A DNA stretch of 64,000 nt, taken from Candidatus Omnitrophota bacterium. GTDB taxonomy: Bacteria; Omnitrophota; Gorgyraeia; Tantalellales; Tantalellaceae. Location: the NCBI GenBank assembly GCA_014728045.1, contig WJMH01000005.1, forward strand, positions 1-64,000. The letters run 5' to 3'. A model generated the notes under the pieces. It was not told the DNA's origin. It was given only the letters and a program-made list of their open reading frames with translations, and ran no database searches. The position numbers and the translations under genes are program-made. How positions within the stretch are numbered: the stretch's first letter is position 1; each line of letters starts with the position of its first letter. This document shows positions 57,355 through 64,000 of the stretch, piece after piece.

Positions 57355-59049
57355 ATGGCTAAGATAACAGGCGCGGAAATCATGGTCAAGAGCCTGCATG
57401 AAGAGGGAGTCAGGCATATATTCGGATATCCCGGAGGTGTTCTCCTGCCTCTATGTGACAGGCTTTTCGACGAGAAGGAGATCAAGTTCCATCTTACACG
57501 CCACGAACAGGGGGCCGTGCACGCCGCTGACGGTTACGCGCGTGCTACCGGTGAGGTCGGTGTCTGTGTGGCCACTTCCGGTCCCGGGGCGACCAACCTT
57601 GTTACCGGTATAGCCACCGCCTACATGGACTCGATACCGATAGTCGCCATTACCGGTCAGGTAAAATGCACCCTCATCGGTAACGACGCCTTTCAGGAAG
57701 CGGACATGGTCGGTATCACAAGGCCCATAACAAAACATAACTACCTTGTCAAGGACGTCAAGGAACTGGCCAGGACAGTGAAAGAGGCTTTTCACATAGC
57801 AAGGTCAGGCCGGCCGGGTCCGGTACTGATAGACCTGCCGGTGGATGTGCAGATGAACGGGGCCGAGTTCAAGTACCCCAGAACCGTTTCGCTGAAGGGA
57901 TACAAGCCCACTTATGAGGGGCATCCCGGCCAGATAAAGCGTATCGCCCAGGCTCTGGAGAAAAGCAAGCGCCCGGTCATATACGCGGGGGGAGGCATAA
58001 TACTCTCCGGTGCGGAAAAGGAACTTACCAAACTGGCGCGCAAGACGGATATACCCGTGACCACGACCATGATGGGGCTTGGTGCGTTCCCTGAGGACGA
58101 CAAGCTCAGCCTGGGCATGCTTGGTATGCACGGGACAGCGTACGCGAACCATGCGATACAGGATTCGGACATGATCATAGCCGTGGGGGCCAGGTTCGAC
58201 GACAGGGTCACCGGAAGGCTCGACGCTTTCGCCCCGAACGCCCTGGTGGTTCATATCGACATAGACCCTTCCAGTGTCAGCAAGAACGTGCATGTCGATA
58301 TTCCGGTCATAGGCGATGCCAGGAAGATACTGCGCGAGCTTAACAAGTCCGTGAAAAAAGGTGATTACACCCAGTGGCACCGCATGATCAACAAGTGGAA
58401 GAAGGAGCTTCCGCTGAGGTACAAGGACGGCAAGACCATAAAGCCGCAGTACGTCGTCGAACAGATATACCAGTTGACCAAGGATGAGGACGTCATAATT
58501 ACCACCGAGGTCGGCCAGAACCAGATGTGGGCGGCGCAGTTCTTTACCTACACCAAACCGAGGACCTGGATATCAAGCGGAGGCCTTGGTACCATGGGGT
58601 ACGGTTTTCCGGCGGCGATAGGCGCCCAGATCGGAAAGCCCGGCAGCATAGTCATAGACATAGCCGGCGACGGGAGCATCCAGATGAACATACAGGAGCT
58701 GGCGACGGCCGTCTGCGAGAAGATACCGGTCAAGGTCGTCATACTCAATAATGGTTATCTGGGGATGGTGCGTCAGTGGCAGGAACTTTTTTACGACAAA
58801 CGTTACGCGTTCACGCCCCTTGATGCCGGTAAATGCACGATGTGCCCGGATTTCGTGAAACTCGCCGAGAGTTTCGGCGCGACCGGTATGCGCATCACCC
58901 GTAAAGAGGAGGTTGTCCCGGCGCTCAAGAAGATGCTCAAGACCAAGGGTCCGGTTATGCTGGATGTTCTCATAGACAAGGAAGAGAACGTCTTTCCCAT
59001 GGTCCCGGCGGGTGAAGCCATTAACAACATGCTTCACGGACTGGCATAG
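57355..59049 (+). CDS. ilvB: Acetolactate synthase, catalytic subunit
   Basis: 564 residues. First committed step to valine/leucine and, with ketobutyrate, isoleucine. ThDP-dependent: the Glu in [15 protein letters not shown] activates the cofactor, [12 protein letters not shown] with [12 protein letters not shown] forms the ThDP/Mg site. FAD-region [11 protein letters not shown] is conserved as in biosynthetic AHAS. First gene of the ilvBNC-leuA operon. Confidence 0.96.
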   Translation: MAKITGAEIMVKSLHEEGVRHIFGYPGGVLLPLCDRLFDEKEIKFHLTRHEQGAVHAADGYARATGEVGVCVATSGPGATNLVTGIATAYMDSIPIVAITGQVKCTLIGNDAFQEADMVGITRPITKHNYLVKDVKELARTVKEAFHIARSGRPGPVLIDLPVDVQMNGAEFKYPRTVSLKGYKPTYEGHPGQIKRIAQALEKSKRPVIYAGGGIILSGAEKELTKLARKTDIPVTTTMMGLGAFPEDDKLSLGMLGMHGTAYANHAIQDSDMIIAVGARFDDRVTGRLDAFAPNALVVHIDIDPSSVSKNVHVDIPVIGDARKILRELNKSVKKGDYTQWHRMINKWKKELPLRYKDGKTIKPQYVVEQIYQLTKDEDVIITTEVGQNQMWAAQFFTYTKPRTWISSGGLGTMGYGFPAAIGAQIGKPGSIVIDIAGDGSIQMNIQELATAVCEKIPVKVVILNNGYLGMVRQWQELFYDKRYAFTPLDAGKCTMCPDFVKLAESFGATGMRITRKEEVVPALKKMLKTKGPVMLDVLIDKEENVFPMVPAGEAINNMLHGLA

Positions 59050-59075
59050 CGATTTTAAAAAGAAAAGAGGTTGAA

Positions 59076-59555
59076 ATGGATAAATTCGTTCTATCAGTTT
59101 TGGTCGAGAACAAGTTCGGCGTTCTGGCGAGGATAGCGGGCCTTTTTAGCGCCCGCGGATACAATATCGATTCGCTTGCCGTTGGGGAGACCGAGGACCC
59201 GAACTTCTCCAGGATGACGATCGTGGTCGAATCCGACGAAAGGATACTCGAGCAGATCAAGAAGCAGCTGAACAAGCTCATTGACGTTATAAGGGTCCAG
59301 GACCTTACCGGGGGAGAATACGTCAGCAGGGAGCTCATTCTCATCAAGGTCAAGGCCACCAACGCCAAGACCAGGGAGCAGCTTGTGAAGATAGTCGATT
59401 CCACCGGGGCCGAGATCGTCGACGCCGGCAAGAAGTTCGTGACCATCGAGGAATCCGGTGACGAGCACCAGATAAACGCGCTTATAGAACTTTTGAGGCC
59501 GTACGGCATAACAGAGATAACCCGCACGGGCAAGATAGCCCTGCAGGCTGATTAG
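59076..59555 (+). CDS. ilvN: Acetolactate synthase, regulatory subunit
   Basis: 159 residues. An N-terminal ACT domain (VLVENKFGVLARIAGLFSARGYN is split over its first strand and helix) binds valine for feedback control; the C-terminal half matches the small-subunit domain. Pairs with ilvB 26 bp upstream. Confidence 0.95.
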   Translation: MDKFVLSVLVENKFGVLARIAGLFSARGYNIDSLAVGETEDPNFSRMTIVVESDERILEQIKKQLNKLIDVIRVQDLTGGEYVSRELILIKVKATNAKTREQLVKIVDSTGAEIVDAGKKFVTIEESGDEHQINALIELLRPYGITEITRTGKIALQAD

Positions 59556-59589
59556 AATATTTCATAGCTAATATAAAAAGGAGGAAGAG

Positions 59590-60576
59590 ATGGCTAAGAT
59601 CTACTATGACAAGGACGCGGACCTGAACGTTATCAAGGACCTCAAGGTCGCGGTGATAGGTTACGGTATTCAGGGGCGCGGCCAGGCGCTGAACCTCAGG
59701 GACAGCGGCGTGGACGTTATCGTCAGCGAGCTTGAGGGAACGCCCAACCACGAGCAGGCCGAAAAGGACGGGTTCAAGGTCCTGTCCGCGGAGGAGGCCG
59801 CGAAGCAGGCCGACATCATCCAGATACTCACCCAGGACCACGTGCAGGCCCAAGTCTATAAAAGCGCCATAGAGCCGAACCTCGAGGAGGGTAACGCGCT
59901 TGTCTTCTCTCACGGGTTCAACATCCATTTCAAGCAGATCGTGCCGCCCGAGAATGTGGATGTGTTCATGGTCGCGCCGAAGGGGCCCGGAGCGCTTGTT
60001 CGCGAGATGTACGAACAGGATAAAGGCGTGCCGTGTCTTGTGGCCATATTCCAGGACGCGACCGGTAAGGCCATGGACAGAGCGCTCGCTTACGCCAAGG
60101 CCATTGGCGGGACCAGGGCCGGTGTGATAGAGACTACTTTCAAGGAAGAGACGGAAACGGACCTGTTCGGTGAGCAGTCTGTTCTCTGCGGCGGCGCTTC
60201 GGAACTTATCAAAGCCGGTTTCGACACGCTGGTCGAAGCCGGGTACCAGCCCGAGATAGCGTATTTCGAGTGCCTGCATGAACTTAAGCTCATCACGGAC
60301 CTGATCTACAAATACGGTATCTACGGCATGCGTAAAAGGGTTTCCGATACGGCTGAGTATGGTGATATAACCAGGGGCAAGCGCGTTATCAGCGAAAAAA
60401 CGCGCCAGGAGATGAAGAAGATACTCCAGGAGATCCAGTCGGGCAGCTTCGCCGACGAATGGATCAAGGAGAACAAGGAAGGCCGGCCCAATTACAACAA
60501 GATCACCGAGCAGGAGAAGCAGCACAGGATAGAGAAGGTCGGCGAAGAACTTCGTGGCATGATGCCATGGATGTAA
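59590..60576 (+). CDS. ilvC: Ketol-acid reductoisomerase, class I
   Basis: 328 residues, typical short form. Rossmann motif [17 protein letters not shown], then [25 protein letters not shown] with metal-binding Asp/Glu, and [12 protein letters not shown]. The cofactor-specificity loop after the second strand reads [17 protein letters not shown], longer and more acidic than the R/S-containing loop of standard NADPH enzymes. AAGGAGGAAG precedes the ATG. Confidence 0.95.
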   Translation: MAKIYYDKDADLNVIKDLKVAVIGYGIQGRGQALNLRDSGVDVIVSELEGTPNHEQAEKDGFKVLSAEEAAKQADIIQILTQDHVQAQVYKSAIEPNLEEGNALVFSHGFNIHFKQIVPPENVDVFMVAPKGPGALVREMYEQDKGVPCLVAIFQDATGKAMDRALAYAKAIGGTRAGVIETTFKEETETDLFGEQSVLCGGASELIKAGFDTLVEAGYQPEIAYFECLHELKLITDLIYKYGIYGMRKRVSDTAEYGDITRGKRVISEKTRQEMKKILQEIQSGSFADEWIKENKEGRPNYNKITEQEKQHRIEKVGEELRGMMPWM

Positions 60577-60591
60577 ACGAGGTGCAGAACC

Positions 60592-62148
60592 ATGAAAAAA
60601 GATAAAGTGCTCATATTCGACACTACCCTGAGGGACGGGGAACAGACCCCGGGTGCCAGCCTGACGGTCAACGAGAAACTGAAGATAGCCCACCAGCTGG
60701 AGAACCTCGGTGTTGACATAATCGAGGCCGGGTTCCCGCGCACAAGCGCTGGAGACCTGGAGGCGGTCAAGACCGTAAGCAGGCATATCAAAAAGCCCGT
60801 TATCTGCGGTCTGGCCAGGGCCATCCGGCAGGACATCGATGACGCGTATCTGGCCCTTAAGAAGGCCAAAAGGGCGCGGGTCCATGTGTTCCTGGCGACC
60901 AGTAAGATACATATGCAGTATAAGCTGCGCAAGGCCAAGGACGAGATACTCAAAACTTCCGTTGAGGCGGTCAAGTACGCCCGGAAGAAGTTCGGTGATG
61001 TCGAGTTCTCCCCGGAGGACGCATCCCGAACCGAACTTGACTTTCTCGCCAGGGTGGTCGAAGGGGTTATAAAGGCGGGGGCGAAAACGGTCAACATCCC
61101 CGATACGGTGGGATATACCGTGCCCCAGGAATTCGGCCGGACCATAGAGCACCTTTTCAACAACGTGCCCAACATAAACAAGGCCGTTATAAGCGTGCAT
61201 TGCCATAATGACCTGGGCCTTGCGGTTAGTAATTCCCTTGCTGCGGTGCTTAACGGCGCGCGCCAGATCGAGTGCACGATGAACGGTCTGGGCGAGAGGG
61301 CGGGCAACGCCTCCCTGGAAGAGATCATCATGGCCATGAAAATGCGCAAGGACATATTCGCGGGGGTCTCGACGAACATCAACACGAAGGAACTCTACAA
61401 GACCAGCAGGCTGGTAAGCAAGCTTACCGGTATACCCATCCAGCCGAACAAGGCCATAATAGGCGATAATGCCTTCGCCCACGAATCGGGTATCCACCAG
61501 GACGGGATACTGAAAAAACGCGTGACCTACGAGATCATCAGGCCGCAGGATGTCGGCTTCGAGGGAAGCAAGATCGTTCTCGGAAAGCTTTCCGGGCGTC
61601 ACGCTTTCTCGGAGAGGCTTAAAAAACTGGGGTATTCACTCTCCAGCAAGGAACTGGACCAAGCGTTCCGTCGTTTCAAGGACCTGGCGGACAAGAAGAA
61701 CAAGATCTTCGATGATGACCTTGCCACCATAGTGGAGAACGAACTGGCCACGATACCGGAGGAATACAAGCTTGTCAATTTCCATGTGGCCAGCGGCAGG
61801 GGGACCAAGCCCCTGGCGAGCGTGGAGATAACCAAGGGCAAGAAGAAGCTTGTTGCCACCGGCACCGGGGACGGGCCGATAGACGCCTGTTTCAAGACGA
61901 TAGATAAGGCCACCGGTATGAAGGGCAAGCTCGTGGATTATCATGTCAACGCGGTCACCAGCGGGAAGGACGCGCTCGGTGAGGCCAGCGTCAAACTGGT
62001 CCAGAAGAAGGACATGGTCATCGGCAGGGGCACCAGTACTGATGTCATAGAGGCCAGCGTTCTGGCTTACGTCAATGCCATTAACCGTCTTTCCATCAGG
62101 AAGAAAAAATCCGCCGCTGAAAGCGGCAGACGCAAGAAGAGAAAATAG
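60592..62148 (+). CDS. leuA: 2-isopropylmalate synthase
   Basis: 518 residues. First step of the leucine branch. DTTLRDGEQTPGASL begins the TIM barrel, HCHNDLGLAVSNSLAA holds the metal His pair, and ESGIHQDGILK is the accessory motif. The C-terminal ~120 residues form the LeuA regulatory domain; citramalate synthase is a less likely alternative. Ends the ilvBNC-leuA run; leuBCD and ilvD are outside the window. Confidence 0.94.
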   Translation: MKKDKVLIFDTTLRDGEQTPGASLTVNEKLKIAHQLENLGVDIIEAGFPRTSAGDLEAVKTVSRHIKKPVICGLARAIRQDIDDAYLALKKAKRARVHVFLATSKIHMQYKLRKAKDEILKTSVEAVKYARKKFGDVEFSPEDASRTELDFLARVVEGVIKAGAKTVNIPDTVGYTVPQEFGRTIEHLFNNVPNINKAVISVHCHNDLGLAVSNSLAAVLNGARQIECTMNGLGERAGNASLEEIIMAMKMRKDIFAGVSTNINTKELYKTSRLVSKLTGIPIQPNKAIIGDNAFAHESGIHQDGILKKRVTYEIIRPQDVGFEGSKIVLGKLSGRHAFSERLKKLGYSLSSKELDQAFRRFKDLADKKNKIFDDDLATIVENELATIPEEYKLVNFHVASGRGTKPLASVEITKGKKKLVATGTGDGPIDACFKTIDKATGMKGKLVDYHVNAVTSGKDALGEASVKLVQKKDMVIGRGTSTDVIEASVLAYVNAINRLSIRKKKSAAESGRRKKRK

Positions 62149-62156
62149 CTGAATCC

Positions 62157-62188
62157 CGCCCGGGTGCCGGATTAAAGGCGCCCGGGCG
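62157..62188 (+). terminator. GC-rich hairpin after leuA without T-run
   Basis: A 12-bp stem with one G-U pair (62157-62168 with 62177-62188) and an 8-nt loop. No T-run follows, so it may stabilise the leuA transcript end or weakly terminate before aroE. Confidence 0.45.
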
Positions 62189-62206
62189 TGTCTAAAGATC
62201 ATTGTT

Positions 62207-63109
62207 ATGGAAAATGACACGCAGGACAGGAAATTGTACGGCCTGGTGGGCAGGAATATCAATTATTCGCTCTCGCCCGCTATGCATAACGCCGCTTTCA
62301 AGCATTTCGGCATATCCGCCGAGTACAGACTTTTCGATACAGCGGAAGAGGACCTTGAGGCTTTTCTGAGCGAGAACGTGTTCAGCGGACGTCTCAGCGG
62401 TTTCAATGTTACCGTGCCCTACAAGATACGGGTAAGGCAGCTGCTGGAGAAATGTTCCCTCCTCGAGGTTGAGACCACCGACTGGGTGGATATCATCGGT
62501 TCTGTCAATACGGTAAAGGTCGACGGGAGGAAAGTTCTGCTCGACAATACCGATGCTTACGGGTTCTACCAATCGCTCAGGGATGAGGCGAAGCTCACTC
62601 TTGCCGGCAAGCAGGTTTTCGTTGCCGGCGCCGGAGGCGCAGGAAGGGTGCTCGCGCTCTACATGGCTACCCTGAGAAAGGACCTTCCATTATCGGTCAA
62701 GGTATATGATGTAGACAGGGATAAGCTCGCCGAACTCGAGGAGATCTACAGCAAGCAGCTTTCTTCGGGCGGCACGATCTCGGCGCTGGAGGCGGCATCA
62801 TCGCCTCTTGAGGCCAAAGGATGCGATCTTGTCGTGAACGCTACCCCTCTGGGGATGAAAGAGACCGACCCCCTGCCGGTCCCGTCCGAGGTGCTGGAGG
62901 AGGGAATGACCGTCTATGACCTGGTCTACGCGCATGAAACTCCGCTTGTCAGGGCCGCGCGTGAAAAGGGCCTTACGGCACTGAACGGGCTGGGTATGCT
63001 TGTCGGGCAGGGTGCGTTCGCTTTCTGTATTTGGACCGGCACGCCCGCCAGTGAGGGCAGGCCCGTAATGGAGCGGGCGGCATTACGAGAGCTGGAAGCA
63101 ATCAGATGA
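62207..63109 (+). CDS. aroE: Shikimate dehydrogenase
   Basis: 300 residues. NYSLSPAMHNAAF binds shikimate, the catalytic Lys lies in NVTVPYK, the NADP motif is GAGGAGRVLALY, and NATPLGM plus GLGMLVGQG complete the fold. Catalyses the fourth step of the shikimate pathway. Overlaps the prepilin peptidase gene by ATGA. Confidence 0.95.
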   Translation: MENDTQDRKLYGLVGRNINYSLSPAMHNAAFKHFGISAEYRLFDTAEEDLEAFLSENVFSGRLSGFNVTVPYKIRVRQLLEKCSLLEVETTDWVDIIGSVNTVKVDGRKVLLDNTDAYGFYQSLRDEAKLTLAGKQVFVAGAGGAGRVLALYMATLRKDLPLSVKVYDVDRDKLAELEEIYSKQLSSGGTISALEAASSPLEAKGCDLVVNATPLGMKETDPLPVPSEVLEEGMTVYDLVYAHETPLVRAAREKGLTALNGLGMLVGQGAFAFCIWTGTPASEGRPVMERAALRELEAIR

Positions 63110-63876
63110 AGTATTTTTTAGTGTTCGTTTCCGGTACGATCATCGGCAGTTTCCTGAACGTGTGCATTTACAGGATACCCCTGGGCAAGTCGGTGGTATG
63201 GCCCGGGTCGCACTGCACTTTCTGCCGAAAGCCGATCAGGTGGTATGACAACATCCCCCTGATCAGCTATCTAATCCTGAAGGGAAAGTGCCGAAACTGC
63301 GGCACGCCGATACCTTTAAGGTATTTTATTGTCGAGCTGGTTACGGCTCTTTCAGGCGTATTGCTTTTATATTATTTTTCACTGAGCCCGGCGTTCTTTG
63401 TATACTGGTTTTTCACCTGTTCTCTTATAGTTATCATGGCTATAGATATAGAGCACCAGGAAATACCGGATTCGGTAAGCATTCCCGGCATCGTGCTGGG
63501 CCTTGTGCTGGCGACCGTGTTCAGACTTACCGGCGGGGGTACCTATCCTGGAGCTTTTCTTGACTCGGTCCTGGGCGTACTCGCCGGAGGCGGGAGCATG
63601 TTCGTGCTGGGTGTGGTGGGCGAGCTCGTCTTCAAGAAAGAGGCCCTGGGCGGAGGTGATGTCAAGCTCATGGCGATGATAGGGGCTTTTCTCGGATGGA
63701 AGCTTGTAATGCTCACCTTTTTCATGGCCCCGGTGCTCGGAGCGGGGGTGGGTCTATTTATGAAGCTGCGATTCGGCAAGGAGGAGATAGCCTACGGGCC
63801 TTACCTTTCGCTGGGCGCCTTTATAAGCCTGCTTTACGGGGAAAAGATACTGGATTATTTGTTTTTGGGTCTGTGA
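63106..63876 (+). CDS. pilD: Type IV prepilin peptidase
   Basis: 256 residues, about eight membrane segments. N-terminal zinc-binding part with CTFC and CRNC; catalytic Asp residues in AIDIEHQEIPD and GGGDVKLM. It cleaves and N-methylates type IV pilin or type II secretion pseudopilin leaders. The substrates are not in the window. Overlaps aroE and precedes aroC. Confidence 0.95.
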   Translation: MKYFLVFVSGTIIGSFLNVCIYRIPLGKSVVWPGSHCTFCRKPIRWYDNIPLISYLILKGKCRNCGTPIPLRYFIVELVTALSGVLLLYYFSLSPAFFVYWFFTCSLIVIMAIDIEHQEIPDSVSIPGIVLGLVLATVFRLTGGGTYPGAFLDSVLGVLAGGGSMFVLGVVGELVFKKEALGGGDVKLMAMIGAFLGWKLVMLTFFMAPVLGAGVGLFMKLRFGKEEIAYGPYLSLGAFISLLYGEKILDYLFLGL

Positions 63877-63894
63877 TAAAAAAAGGAGACAGAC

Positions 63895-64000
63895 ATGTTG
63901 AGATACATGACCGCGGGAGAATCTCACGGAAGGGGCATAATGGTCATACTGGACGGTATGCCTGCGGGACTGGCTATCGACCAGAAGTTCGTCGCTTCCG
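63895..64000 (+). CDS. aroC: Chorismate synthase, N-terminal fragment cut by window end
   Basis: Only 35 residues are visible. The start [16 protein letters not shown] contains the GESHG signature near the N-terminus of chorismate synthase, followed by [17 protein letters not shown] precedes the ATG. The enzyme makes chorismate in the last shared step of aromatic synthesis and goes with aroE upstream. The remaining ~90% of the gene lies beyond 64000. Confidence 0.93.
   Translation, partial: MLRYMTAGESHGRGIMVILDGMPAGLAIDQKFVAS

Noticed and set aside
59482-61602. Open frame of 706 codons on the minus strand opposite ilvC and leuA
   Set aside because: It lies wholly antisense to two clear metabolic genes, has no recognisable domain or ribosome binding site, and is expected from the GC-biased third positions of the real genes.

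Overview
The window is a densely packed, bacterial chromosomal segment of moderately high GC, about 95% coding, with AT-rich DNA confined to a few promoter regions. The gene set is that of a diderm (Lnt, LolC/LolD, an Mla/MCE lipid-transport set, a TamB/AsmA-like protein) and mixes Firmicutes-type quality control (McsA-McsB-ClpC) with very long lineage-specific proteins. This combination suggests an uncultivated lineage of the PVC/Omnitrophota type. That assignment is an inference from gene content and architecture; no rRNA or tRNA gene is present to confirm it.

Layout. (1) 1-4683: 3' part of a giant surface protein with ~136-residue tandem repeats, a LamG domain and a C-terminal subtilisin-like protease, separated by a shared hairpin terminator from convergent rpsT. 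(2) 5218-8207: murJ-uvrC. (3) 8276-15833: prfB (with the classical +1 programmed frameshift), secA, lnt and a TMTC-like membrane glycosyltransferase with TPRs. (4) 15904-18547: spoVG-like gene, a sugar amidotransferase and an ECF-type sigma/anti-sigma pair. (5) 18681-22411: polX-ligA, DNA repair. (6) 22582-29082: a 2166-residue protein with an N-terminal export or anchor segment, a TraB/ChaN-like region, two PPP-type metallophosphatase domains, a protein-kinase-like domain and a C-terminal domain of unknown function. (7) 29148-29362: an elaborate control region with phased A-tracts, an inverted repeat and a consensus promoter. It precedes (8) 29363-57126: 28 co-directional genes with no gap above 49 bp (lysS, lolC, lolD, ilvE, mcsA, mcsB, clpC, tamB-like, mlaE, mlaF, mlaD, yacL-like, ispD, ispF, cysE, cysS, tmk, holB, ricT, metG, MGMT-like, TatD-radical SAM, CPBP protease, mtnA, thiL, tsaE, tsaB, alr), closed by a strong terminator. 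(9) 57252-64000: a new promoter followed by ilvB-ilvN-ilvC-leuA, aroE, a prepilin peptidase and the start of aroC, which is cut by the window end.

Working together: ilvBNC, leuA and ilvE cover most of branched-chain amino acid synthesis; aroE and aroC belong to the shikimate pathway; ispD and ispF to the MEP isoprenoid pathway; murJ and alr to peptidoglycan; lnt, lolCD, mlaDEF and the TamB-like protein to outer-membrane lipid and lipoprotein supply. McsA, McsB and ClpC would form an arginine-phosphorylation protein-degradation system. No insertion sequence, CRISPR array, prophage, tRNA or rRNA was found. There is no gene-free stretch over 300 bases.

The most notable items are the kinase/double-phosphatase giant protein, the curved-DNA promoter region before lysS, the TatD-radical SAM fusion, the UvrC lacking its usual middle segment, the leaderless-looking promoters, and the repeat/LamG/subtilase surface protein.
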